Origin: Pedobacter faecalis
Lineage (GTDB): Bacteria > Bacteroidota > Bacteroidia > Sphingobacteriales > Sphingobacteriaceae
Direction: 5' to 3'
NCBI RefSeq assembly: GCF_030182585.1
Contig: NZ_JARXOW010000001.1
Span: 124,001 to 188,000 of the forward strand
Length of the DNA stretch: 64,000 nucleotides
The translations under genes and the position numbers were made by a program. The first letter of the stretch is position 1. The number at the start of each line of letters is the position of its first letter. Below, one piece after another: positions 56,892 through 64,000 of this stretch. The notes beneath the pieces were generated by a model. That model saw only the letters and a list, made by a program, of their open reading frames with translations, was not told where the DNA came from and did not search any database.

Positions 56892-57538
56892 GGTGCTAAT
56901 CTATTCATAATCCACGAACCGTTGGTAAGCTCATACACAATTCTGTCGTGCAGCCTGCTTGGCCGGCCCTGCCAAAACTCTATTCGGGTAGGCTCAATAA
57001 GGTATCCCCCCCAGTGTTCCGGCCGCGGGATCACCGTGTCTCTGTACTGCTCGCCAAGTTCCGTAACCCGCTGCTCCAGTTCTGTGCGACCAGAAATAAC
57101 CTTGCTTTGCGGAGAAGCGAGGGCACCGATCTGACTCCCTGCAGGGCGCGAGTGGAAGTATTCGTCCGACAACTCGCCGGACACTCTGGTCACCACACCT
57201 TCAATTCGCACCTGTCGCTCCAGTTCTGCCCAAAAGAACACCAGCGCAGCCTGCGGATTCTCCAACAGCTCCTGCCCCTTTTTACTTTCATAATTGGTGA
57301 AAAACACAAAGCCTTCTTCGTTAAAACCCTTTAACAAGACTATCCTGGCAGAGGGGCGACCAAAACGATCGGCTGTAGCCAGCGTCATTACATTAGGTTC
57401 GTATAGCTGCGCCTGAACGGCTTCCTGGAACCATTTTTTAAATTGATCGATCGGATCAGTTGCGGCATCCTGTTCCGAAAATTGTGCCGAGCGGTAATCT
57501 TGGCGTAAGTTTTGTATGTTTTCTTTAGTAAGCTCCAT
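56888..57538 (-). CDS. pdxH: Pyridoxamine 5'-phosphate oxidase
   Basis: 216 residues from the ATG at 57538 (MELTKENIQNLRQDYRSAQ); a TTG two codons upstream is the only other start. NVMTLATADRFGRPSARIVLLKG and FFTNYESKKGQELLENPQAAL, given here as segments TLATADRFGRPSARIVLLKG and FFTNYESKKGQELLEN, bind FMN; WGGYLIEPTRIEFWQGRPSRLHDR-type end is seen as FWQGRPSRLHDRIVY. It makes PLP. First gene of the pdxH-hbd-ruvB unit. Confidence 0.96.
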   Translation of the reverse strand: MELTKENIQNLRQDYRSAQFSEQDAATDPIDQFKKWFQEAVQAQLYEPNVMTLATADRFGRPSARIVLLKGFNEEGFVFFTNYESKKGQELLENPQAALVFFWAELERQVRIEGVVTRVSGELSDEYFHSRPAGSQIGALASPQSKVISGRTELEQRVTELGEQYRDTVIPRPEHWGGYLIEPTRIEFWQGRPSRLHDRIVYELTNGSWIMNRLAP

Positions 57539-57541
57539 GTA

Positions 57542-57563
57542 CAAAAGTAAAGTTTTAGTTTTG
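57542..57563. promoter_or_regulatory. Interlocked divergent -7 boxes of pdxH and yqgE
   Basis: On the minus strand TACTTTTG (57549-57542) ends 3 bp before the pdxH ATG; on the plus strand TAGTTTTG (57556-57563) is followed 21 bp later by the yqgE ATG. Both fit TAnnTTTG, but neither has a convincing TTTG at the -33 position. Confidence 0.5.
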
Positions 57564-57584
57564 TAGAATTATATCTAAATCATA

Positions 57585-58148
57585 ATGTTAAGCCGCATCG
57601 CACCCTCAGCAGGAAAACTACTTATATCGGAACCATTTCTACTGGATCCAAATTTCAAACGGTCGGTCGTATTGCTTGCCGAGTATCAGGAAGAAGGTGC
57701 TTTAGGCTTTGTCCTCAACCATCCGAGTGCACTTTTGCTGAGCGACCTTCTCCCCGAGATGCCCGAGGCAAAGTTTCCCGTTTACATTGGCGGACCGGTC
57801 GCCACAGATACCATACATTTTTTGCACCGTTGTTATGATAAGATAAACGATGGCGAAGAAATAGGTAAGGGCGTATATTGGGGAGGCAACTTCGAAACCC
57901 TAAAGATTTTGATAGAAACAAATGCCATCACCGAAGACGAAGTGAAGTTTTTCATTGGTTACTCGGGCTGGGGAGAGCAACAGTTGCAGGATGAGATCGA
58001 AGAAAACACCTGGATCGTGTCCGACCAGTATTACCCGGACACTGTATTCTCCTCAGACGAAGACGACTTATGGCGTGAGGTTATCATTAACCTCGGACCT
58101 AAATACGCACACGTCAGTAATTTCCCGACGAATCCAAACCTCAATTAA
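57585..58148 (+). CDS. YqgE/AlgH family protein
   Basis: 187 residues, close to the usual length. [23 protein letters not shown] near the N-terminus and [27 protein letters not shown] and [17 protein letters not shown] are the DUF179 signatures. The family is widespread but its biochemical role is unknown; AlgH regulates alginate genes in Pseudomonas. Ends with a 4-bp convergent overlap with purE. Confidence 0.93.
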   Translation: MLSRIAPSAGKLLISEPFLLDPNFKRSVVLLAEYQEEGALGFVLNHPSALLLSDLLPEMPEAKFPVYIGGPVATDTIHFLHRCYDKINDGEEIGKGVYWGGNFETLKILIETNAITEDEVKFFIGYSGWGEQQLQDEIEENTWIVSDQYYPDTVFSSDEDDLWREVIINLGPKYAHVSNFPTNPNLN

Positions 58149-58621
58149 AGCGCGGTCTCTTCGATTTTTTTGCGCAAGTCATCCTTATAGGTCTGCATTT
58201 TGTCAGCCAGTTCCTGATCAGCCACACCCAGAATCTGCATCGCGAGCAAACCAGCATTTTTTGCTGCGTTCAACGCAACCGTAGCTACCGGAATACCGTT
58301 AGGCATCTGCAAAATGGATAAAATAGAATCCCAGCCATCAATAGAGTTCGACGACTTGACCGGTACCCCGATAACCGGCAATACCGTTATAGAAGCAACC
58401 ATCCCCGGCAGGTGTGCTGCACCCCCGGCGCCGGCGATAATGACCTTTAAGCCACGGCCTGCTGCGTTTTTAGCGTACTCAAACATCCGCTCGGGTGTGC
58501 GGTGTGCCGAAACCACCGTAATTTCAAACTCAACACCAAATTCCTTACAAATATCCGCTGCATCTTTCATAACCGGCAGATCGGACTTGCTGCCCATAAT
58601 AATTCCCACTTTTACGCTCAT
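58145..58621 (-). CDS. purE: N5-carboxyaminoimidazole ribonucleotide mutase
   Basis: 158 residues. [35 protein letters not shown] and [17 protein letters not shown] are class I PurE signatures, with the catalytic His in AGGAAHLPG. It moves the carboxylate of N5-CAIR to give CAIR, acting with PurK. Starts on the last base of the purK stop codon, so the two are translationally coupled. Confidence 0.97.
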   Translation of the reverse strand: MSVKVGIIMGSKSDLPVMKDAADICKEFGVEFEITVVSAHRTPERMFEYAKNAAGRGLKVIIAGAGGAAHLPGMVASITVLPVIGVPVKSSNSIDGWDSILSILQMPNGIPVATVALNAAKNAGLLAMQILGVADQELADKMQTYKDDLRKKIEETAL

Positions 58622-59760
58622 CAGGATACTACTTTAAGTGTGTTTTTAATATAATTCGCTTTCTCTACAGCAGTTTCCCGGTTTTGATCTACCACAGTAA
58701 CGTGCCCCATCTTTCTGAAGGGTTTGGTGTATTTCTTGCCGTAAAGGTGAACATATACACCCTCAACGGCCATAATCTTTTCCAGACCTTTGTACACAGC
58801 CACACCGTCGTGCCCTTTTTCACCCAGCAGGTTAATCATTACGGCGTTCGAAATGGAGCGCGTGTCGCCCAGAGGAAGGTTGAAGATGGCGCGCAGATGC
58901 TGCTCAAACTGCGAAACATAGTTCCCTTCAATGGTATGATGCCCGCTGTTATGCGGTCTTGGAGCCAGTTCATTGACCAGAATATCTCCGTTTCTTGTAA
59001 TAAACATCTCCACGGCAAGGATGCCGCTGATGTTAAGACTGGAGGCAATCTGCTTGGCAATATCGCCTGCCCTTTGCTGTATAGCATCAGGGTAGGTAGA
59101 TGGCGAAATCAGGAACTCTACCAGGTTGGCTTCAGCATTGAATTCCATTTCAACCATAGGGAACGTGGTCATGTCGCCATTCGGATTTCTTGCTACTATA
59201 ACCGCAATCTCCTTCTCAAAGTCAACGAGCTGTTCAATTAAACAGGGGGCATCAAATGCTCCGCTAATATCCGCGATATTGTTAATTCTCATCACACCCT
59301 TTCCGTCATACCCGTCTTTCCGTTGTTTCAGGATATAAGGAAAAGCGAAATGGCTGTTATGCATATCTTCCTTGCTATTTACAAGCTGAAAGGGAGCAGT
59401 AGGAATATTATTTTCTTTAAAAAACTGCTTTTGTACACCCTTGTCCTGGATAAGACGTATCACCCGAGGCTGCGGAAAAACCATTTTGCCTTCCTTCTCC
59501 AGTTGCTCTAAAGCTTCAATATTAACCTTTTCAATTTCAATGGTCACAATATCTGCTTTCCTGCCGAAATTATACACCGTATCGAAATCGGTGATGGAAC
59601 CGCATTCAAACTGATGCGCCAGGTGCTTGCACGGAGCATCATGATCCGGATCCAGCACCATGGTAGTGAGATTGTAATTAATGGCTTCCTGTATCAGCAT
59701 CCGGCCCAACTGCCCGCCGCCAAGTATCCCTAATTTCAAATCACTTATTTGCTTTGCCAT
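58621..59760 (-). CDS. purK: N5-carboxyaminoimidazole ribonucleotide synthase
   Basis: 379 residues, ATP-grasp. [17 protein letters not shown] at the N-terminus, [20 protein letters not shown] (ATP loop), and [18 protein letters not shown] near 260 are PurK signatures. It carboxylates AIR using bicarbonate and ATP. Upstream partner of purE with one-base overlap; divergent from the flavoprotein gene. TATTTTTG on the minus strand at 59799-59792 is a likely -7 box. Confidence 0.97.
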   Translation of the reverse strand: MAKQISDLKLGILGGGQLGRMLIQEAINYNLTTMVLDPDHDAPCKHLAHQFECGSITDFDTVYNFGRKADIVTIEIEKVNIEALEQLEKEGKMVFPQPRVIRLIQDKGVQKQFFKENNIPTAPFQLVNSKEDMHNSHFAFPYILKQRKDGYDGKGVMRINNIADISGAFDAPCLIEQLVDFEKEIAVIVARNPNGDMTTFPMVEMEFNAEANLVEFLISPSTYPDAIQQRAGDIAKQIASSLNISGILAVEMFITRNGDILVNELAPRPHNSGHHTIEGNYVSQFEQHLRAIFNLPLGDTRSISNAVMINLLGEKGHDGVAVYKGLEKIMAVEGVYVHLYGKKYTKPFRKMGHVTVVDQNRETAVEKANYIKNTLKVVS

Positions 59761-59836
59761 ATTAATGTGAGAAAGTAATGCTTATTTTGCACAAAAATAA
59801 TAATAATAACGAATTGAGGGGTAATAATAAAGCGTC

Positions 59837-61039
59837 ATGAAGAACAATGTGGATGCCGACGCTATTATAATAGGGGCCGGGGCATGCGGACTCATGTGTG
59901 CCGTTCAGGCAGGGTATCTGGGCAAAAAGGTTATACTTCTCGAAAAGAATGAAAAGCCCGGAGCTAAGATTCTCATATCCGGGGGCGGGAGGTGTAACTA
60001 TACCAATCTTGGCTCCAGCCCCGAACAATTTATCTCCGATAATCCTCACTTTCTGAAGTCAGCTTTCTCGCAGTGGACGGTAGACGATACCATCAGTTTT
60101 TTCGAGACCTATGGTATCTCAGGAAAGGAAAAGACCCTTGGTCAGTTATTTCCGGATGGCAAAACCGCGAAAGACGTGGTTGCGGTGTTCACATCCATTT
60201 GTGATGACTTCGGGCAGGAGATACGATGTGGTGCAAATGTGACCGGCATACTGCGGGACGACCAAATTTATGAGGTAGCAGGCGAACGCAACGGCGAGCC
60301 GTTTAAGTTGCGGGCCCCAAAAGTGGTTATTGCTACCGGCGGACTGCCCATTCCTAAAATGGGGGCAACCGACTTTGCGCTTCGCTTTGCCCGGCAGCAT
60401 GGATTAAAGATCGTGCCTACCGCGCCCGCTCTGGTGCCGCTCACTATTACCGGCAAGGACCACGACTGGTATGCGCGTTTGTCGGGAAATTCTGTCTACT
60501 GCCGGGTAAGCAATAGCCGCATCAGTTTTGAAGAGCAGATCCTGTTTACACACTGGGGGCTTAGCGGTCCGGCCATTCTGCAGATATCGTCCTACTGGCG
60601 TAAAGGCGAAACCATCCAGATCGATCTTTTGCCCGATCGGCAGATATCCGAACTCATTACCGAAGCCAGAAACACCAACGGGCGGCAGTTATTATCCACC
60701 CTGTTAAGTCGCTTCTATACCAAAAAGCTCACAGAGGCGCTTTCTGCCTTCCTGCCGGTCGACAAGCAAGTGGCCACGCTCACCGCTGCTGAAATTGAAC
60801 TGGTTAGTAACACCATACATCATTTTGCGGTGAAGCCGGCGGGCGACAAGGGTTATGACAAGGCTGAAGTGATGCGTGGCGGAATAGATACCAGTGAACT
60901 CTCGTCTAAAACCCTTGAGTGTAAGTCTATACCCGGTCTGTACTTCGGCGGCGAATGCGTAGACATTACAGGCTGGCTCGGCGGCTACAATTTCCAGTGG
61001 GCCTGGGCAAGCGGCTTTGTTATTGCGCAGAACATCTGA
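59837..61039 (+). CDS. NAD(P)/FAD-dependent oxidoreductase (HI0933/BaiN-like flavoprotein)
   Basis: 400 residues. DADAIIIGAGACGLMCAVQAGY is the FAD dinucleotide loop (seen as IIIGAGACGLMCAVQAGY); EKNEKPGAKILISGGGRCNYTN is the family signature, and PKVVIATGGLPIPKMGATDFAL a second FAD contact region. The end VDITGWLGGYNFQWAWASG is also typical. Family members include BaiN-like and HI0933 proteins of mostly unknown substrate. The gene is complete. Confidence 0.92.
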   Translation: MKNNVDADAIIIGAGACGLMCAVQAGYLGKKVILLEKNEKPGAKILISGGGRCNYTNLGSSPEQFISDNPHFLKSAFSQWTVDDTISFFETYGISGKEKTLGQLFPDGKTAKDVVAVFTSICDDFGQEIRCGANVTGILRDDQIYEVAGERNGEPFKLRAPKVVIATGGLPIPKMGATDFALRFARQHGLKIVPTAPALVPLTITGKDHDWYARLSGNSVYCRVSNSRISFEEQILFTHWGLSGPAILQISSYWRKGETIQIDLLPDRQISELITEARNTNGRQLLSTLLSRFYTKKLTEALSAFLPVDKQVATLTAAEIELVSNTIHHFAVKPAGDKGYDKAEVMRGGIDTSELSSKTLECKSIPGLYFGGECVDITGWLGGYNFQWAWASGFVIAQNI

Positions 61040-61091
61040 GCTCCAGATTTGTTTTTATATTGGTTTCATGAAATAAGAATATCATATAAAA

Positions 61092-61529
61092 ATGGAAAAC
61101 AAAGAAGGCAACATCAATAAGTCGGTGGTCATTAACGCATCCGACGATAAAGTTTGGCAGGTACTAACCACTACGGAACATGTATCGAAGTGGGCGCAGG
61201 CTTTTCTGGAAGGCATATCCGTGGAGTCCGACTGGACAGAAGGGTCGGTTGTAATCTGGAAGGCGGCCGATGGCACCGTAGGTACAAAGGGTATAGTCGA
61301 AGTCAATTACGCGCCCCGAGTGTTGAAAGTGAATTACTTTGATGATCCTGAAAGTCCGGCAGACGCTCCTACAGGGGATTACAAAGAACATTTCACCTTA
61401 TTAGAACAGGAAGGGCAAACTACGCTAAGCGTGGAGGCCGGACCTCTGTCCGCTGACTATCTGGACAATCATAGCGGTAGCTGGGACAAGGCCTTGAACC
61501 TGATCAAGGAAATAGCCGAATCTAATTAG
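61092..61529 (+). CDS. SRPBCC-domain protein (AHSA1-like)
   Basis: 145 residues. SVVINASDDKVWQVLTTTEHVSKW is the START/SRPBCC N-terminal strand-helix, seen as INASDDKVWQVLTTTEHV; GIVEVNYAPRVLKVNYFDDPE and HFTLLEQEGQTTLSVEAGP are middle strands. The last part KALNLIKEIAESN is the closing helix. AHSA1-like single-domain proteins bind hydrophobic ligands or act as regulators; role unknown. It is 52 bp after the flavoprotein gene. Confidence 0.82.
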   Translation: MENKEGNINKSVVINASDDKVWQVLTTTEHVSKWAQAFLEGISVESDWTEGSVVIWKAADGTVGTKGIVEVNYAPRVLKVNYFDDPESPADAPTGDYKEHFTLLEQEGQTTLSVEAGPLSADYLDNHSGSWDKALNLIKEIAESN

Positions 61530-61579
61530 TTCATACATCGCCTGTAGTGAGACCGCTTTGCAGCCAGTGTAAGTTAGCC

Positions 61580-61616
61580 ATGAGTCCGCCTTTTTTCAGG
61601 AAAAAGGCGGACTCAT
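61580..61616. terminator. Long hairpin terminator after the SRPBCC gene
   Basis: ATGAGTCCGCCTTTTT (61580-61595) pairs perfectly over 16 bp with AAAAAGGCGGACTCAT (61601-61616), loop TCAGG. It separates two convergent genes. The T-run lies in the 5' arm on the plus strand and in the 5' arm on the minus strand as well, so it is not a classic terminator with trailing Ts; termination is inference. Confidence 0.55.
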
Positions 61617-61649
61617 GGCGGACTCATGGCGGACTCATGGCGGACTCAC
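61606..61649. repeat. Four tandem 11-bp units GGCGGACTCAT
   Basis: GGCGGACTCAT at 61606-61616, 61617-61627 and 61628-61638, and GGCGGACTCAC at 61639-61649. The first unit is also the 3' arm end of the 16-bp hairpin; each unit can pair with the same 5' arm (61580-61590), giving alternative hairpin registers. Confidence 0.93.
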
Positions 61650-61663
61650 TAGCTACGAAGTGG

Positions 61664-64000
61664 CTACTCGCATTGAGGTACGCCGTAGGTCCAGGTTTCT
61701 GCAATACCTGTAGGGAAACTGTAGATCATCCCCTTTCCGGTCTCAAACCAAAGCTTTCCGCGTAGTTTTTCACGGCCACCAACCTCGTTCATTGAAAGGC
61801 TGTCGTATAAACGGCCGTTGATCATGACATATTTAATCTTTTCTGAATTGCGGATGTCATCCAGCGGGTTTGCATCCATAACGATCAGGTCGGCGAGTTT
61901 TCCGGGCTCGAGCGAGCCGATTTCCATCTTCATTCCTAAGTAAGCCGCGCCGTTTAAGGTGGCGCACTCAATGGCGCGCAACGGACTCATTCCTCCCTGA
62001 ACAAGCATCCAAAGTTCCCAGTGGGCGCCAAGCCCTTGTATTTGTCCGTGAGCGCCCAGGTTTACCTTGGTATTTCCACCGTCGGCAATCTGTTTTACAG
62101 CTTTGGAAACCTCAATATGTCCGTAATCGCCATACTCTGAAGTGGTACGCCTGCGGGCGCGCGAATCAATGATCGGCCTCGGTGTAAATGCCATCAGCCG
62201 CTCGTTCTCCCAGACATTGGTGCGGTCGTACCAGTAATTTTCGCCCCACTGGGCGCCATAGCTTACAATAAGGGTTGGAGTGTAGGCCACCGTGGTATTG
62301 TTCCAGAAAGATACCACATCTTTATATACAGGAGCTACCGGGATACTATGCTCTATCCCCGTATGGCCGTCGGCCACCATGTTCATGTTATGAAAAAACG
62401 TAGAACCACCTTCGGGCACAACCATCATTTTCAATCTGCGCGCAGCCTCCAGGATTTGCTGGCGCTGATCGCGGCGGGGCTGGTTGTAAGACTTTACAGA
62501 GAATGCACCCACAGATTTTAACCTGCGCAGATGGGAAAGCGCGTCGTCCAGACTGTTGATTACCACTTTAAAGTCGCCATCGGCACCATACAGGATAGAA
62601 CCGGTGGAGTAAAGACGCGGCCCCACAAGTCGGCCAGCCTTGATCATTTCAGCCTGACTGAATACCATTTCTGTGTTGCTCGACGGGTCGTGCGCTGTAG
62701 TTACCCCAAAGGCAAGATTGGCCAGGTACGACCAATCGTTTTGAGGACTGATCCCGTCCGGACTCGTGCGCAGGTGTGCGTGTACATCGACAATTCCGGG
62801 CATAATGGTTTTGCCTGTCACGTCAATCACCCTTGCAGCCTCGGGAATGGCGACCTCGGACGCTTTACCTACAGCGATGATCTTATTGTTTTCAATCACG
62901 ATGGTGCCTTCTTCAATGACCTGATTGCCCTTTACGGTGATGATCCGTGCACCCTTAAGTGCTGTAAGGCCAGTGGGCATATCGCTTTTCAGCTTAAGGT
63001 CCATGGTGATGCCGAGCGAGTCGGCCGCCACTGGTTTGGCGCCACTGCCCTGGTCAAAATGGTTCTTAATTTCGGTGCTGAAATACTGCTCGCCGAGTGT
63101 CCAGTACAATTTGCTGGCATCGTTGCTCCAGTGTACATAGGTTCCTGCGTCTTTAGATACCCGGGTCAGGGGCACTGACTTGTTGCCGGCCGATAGATCA
63201 AGTGCGCTTCCGGTGGTGACCATCGGCGTTATATATACATTAAACAGTTCGGTAAAAGCCATCCATTTGCCGTCCGGGCTCGGACAGAATTGTGTGGCGT
63301 AAGTAGAGGTGTAATGCGTGCGTTCGTTGCCGCCGTTCAGGTCTACGCTTTTAAATGCCTTCTTACCGCCTTCGCTGCCCTGAAAATAGATCCGGGTATC
63401 GTCTTTGTTGAACTGCGGACGGATGCCTGATTCGGAGATCAGTGTTTTTGCACCTCCGCCGGCTGGCATCACAAAGATGCCGGTGTTGCGGCCAAAGGCA
63501 TAACCTAGTACATCGTTCCCAATTCCCTTTCGGAATACGATGCGGTCGCCCTTGCTAGAGAACCTCGGCGAATAGTAAAAGCCTTTTTCATCGGTGAGCG
63601 ACACAATTTTACCTGTTTTAAGGTCGGCCTTTTTTATAGCACCTTTAAACTCATCGCTCCAGGTAGCAAATATCACAGACTTGCCGTCGGGACTTATCTG
63701 TGGTTCAAACTCAAAGTCCAGTCCCTCAGTAACCCTCACCGCTTTACCTTCGGGCAGGTCCTTTTTGTAAAGGAACCCGGCGGCGTTAAACACCACAAAC
63801 TTGCCGTCGGGAGAGGTGGTGAGTTGCCTGATCATCTTGGCGGTAAACTCGGGCACGAATGCTTTTTGAGGAAAATGCAGGGCATCCTGAACGGTTTGCT
63901 TGCTGGATACCTGAAAGGGTATATCGCTAATAACCAATGAAGCTACCTCCATTTTTTTAATTTTCCCTTTACCATAAAAAACGATGTTTTTGCTGTCGGG
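61664..64000 (-). CDS. Amidohydrolase with N-terminal TolB-like beta-propeller (5' end outside window)
   Basis: The frame stays open to the right edge, and the residues before the ATG at 63952 read PDSKNIVFYGKGKIKKMEVAS, split PDSKNIVFYGK then GKIKKMEVAS, which is a propeller blade, so the gene begins beyond 64000. Visible: TolB/WD40-like blades (SPDGKFVVFNAAG, SPDGKSVIFATWSDE, RFSSKGDRIVFRKG) then a metal-dependent amidohydrolase with VDVHAHLRTSPDG (HxH metal motif) and LEPGKLADLIVMDANPLDD at the end. Such fusions are usually exported and hydrolyse peptides or cyclic amides; substrate unknown. Convergent with the SRPBCC gene. Confidence 0.88.
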   Translation of the reverse strand, partial: PDSKNIVFYGKGKIKKMEVASLVISDIPFQVSSKQTVQDALHFPQKAFVPEFTAKMIRQLTTSPDGKFVVFNAAGFLYKKDLPEGKAVRVTEGLDFEFEPQISPDGKSVIFATWSDEFKGAIKKADLKTGKIVSLTDEKGFYYSPRFSSKGDRIVFRKGIGNDVLGYAFGRNTGIFVMPAGGGAKTLISESGIRPQFNKDDTRIYFQGSEGGKKAFKSVDLNGGNERTHYTSTYATQFCPSPDGKWMAFTELFNVYITPMVTTGSALDLSAGNKSVPLTRVSKDAGTYVHWSNDASKLYWTLGEQYFSTEIKNHFDQGSGAKPVAADSLGITMDLKLKSDMPTGLTALKGARIITVKGNQVIEEGTIVIENNKIIAVGKASEVAIPEAARVIDVTGKTIMPGIVDVHAHLRTSPDGISPQNDWSYLANLAFGVTTAHDPSSNTEMVFSQAEMIKAGRLVGPRLYSTGSILYGADGDFKVVINSLDDALSHLRRLKSVGAFSVKSYNQPRRDQRQQILEAARRLKMMVVPEGGSTFFHNMNMVADGHTGIEHSIPVAPVYKDVVSFWNNTTVAYTPTLIVSYGAQWGENYWYDRTNVWENERLMAFTPRPIIDSRARRRTTSEYGDYGHIEVSKAVKQIADGGNTKVNLGAHGQIQGLGAHWELWMLVQGGMSPLRAIECATLNGAAYLGMKMEIGSLEPGKLADLIVMDANPLDDIRNSEKIKYVMINGRLYDSLSMNEVGGREKLRGKLWFETGKGMIYSFPTGIAETWTYGVPQCE

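Noticed and set aside
58684..59241. A 185-codon plus-strand frame inside purK
   Set aside because: Antisense to a strong purK with intact motifs; composition looks like a codon shadow.
61606..61649. Possible CRISPR array
   Set aside because: Units are 11 bp with no spacers and no cas genes nearby.
62531..63178. A 215-codon plus-strand frame inside the amidohydrolase
   Set aside because: Antisense shadow of a gene with clear TolB and amidohydrolase motifs; no motif of its own.

Overview
The window is 64 kb of ordinary chromosome from a Bacteroidota bacterium, most likely a member of Sphingobacteriaceae (Pedobacter or Mucilaginibacter type). The evidence is protein content: futalosine-pathway menaquinone genes, a Bacteroidota-type LptD, a PASTA-only protein beside MltG and Ddl, stand-alone E2, and the PPGQAKK/FAPGQQK small lipoprotein. 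Promoters also fit, with a TTTG-N19-TACTTTTG match upstream of the tRNA gene, the form of the Bacteroidota housekeeping promoter. Several genes start with TTG and most lack an obvious Shine-Dalgarno sequence. I see no transposase, integrase, phage gene, CRISPR array or rRNA.

Layout. 1-9.3 kb: the tail of a GH115 glycosidase, an amino acid permease, then a run of envelope and osmotic-stress genes (MscS channel, DUF305 protein, fused trehalose synthase/phosphatase, Na+/H+ antiporter, PRC-barrel protein). 9.3-14.1 kb: a looser, more accessory stretch with 11-bp periodic repeats, a tiny lipoprotein, a clan-A-like glycosidase, an AraC regulator, a VOC protein and a secreted alpha/beta hydrolase with TPRs, closed by tRNA-Ser(UGA). 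14.3-18.7 kb: a leftward operon PASTA protein-MltG-thioesterase-YihY, divergent from ddl. 18.7-24.1 kb: outer-membrane barrel, MATE pump, thioesterase, then rpsO and pnp. 24.1-32.8 kb: rpe, serC-serA-DUF1015, a coiled-coil membrane protein with an SAM hydrolase, phoH, purC, a STAS protein and RNase Z.

32.9-40.9 kb: an MCE/MlaD protein and two tandem amidases read left, divergent from lptD-cinA-E2. 41.0-46.2 kb: methionine synthesis (hom, metX, metY) behind an SAM-I type riboswitch, plus a separate trans-sulfuration enzyme. 46.2-52.6 kb: lipoprotein, mqnE-histidine phosphatase-mqnA, mutS, NlpC/P60 lipoprotein. 52.7-61.5 kb: DnaQ-like exonuclease, queG, a small membrane protein, pdxH-hbd-ruvB, yqgE, purK-purE, a flavoprotein and an SRPBCC protein. 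The right edge holds most of a secreted-type amidohydrolase with a TolB-like propeller; its 5' end lies outside.

No wholly new multi-gene system is evident. The most unusual signal is non-coding: four intergenic loci with unrelated sequences all show direct repeats of exactly 11 bp (9323-9410, 12158-12179, weakly 14067-14099, and 61606-61649, where the repeated unit is also the 3' arm of a perfect 16-bp hairpin). Other items worth following are the histidine phosphatase inside the menaquinone genes, the DUF1015 gene after serC-serA, interlocked promoters between pdxH and yqgE, and structured leaders before otsAB and pnp.
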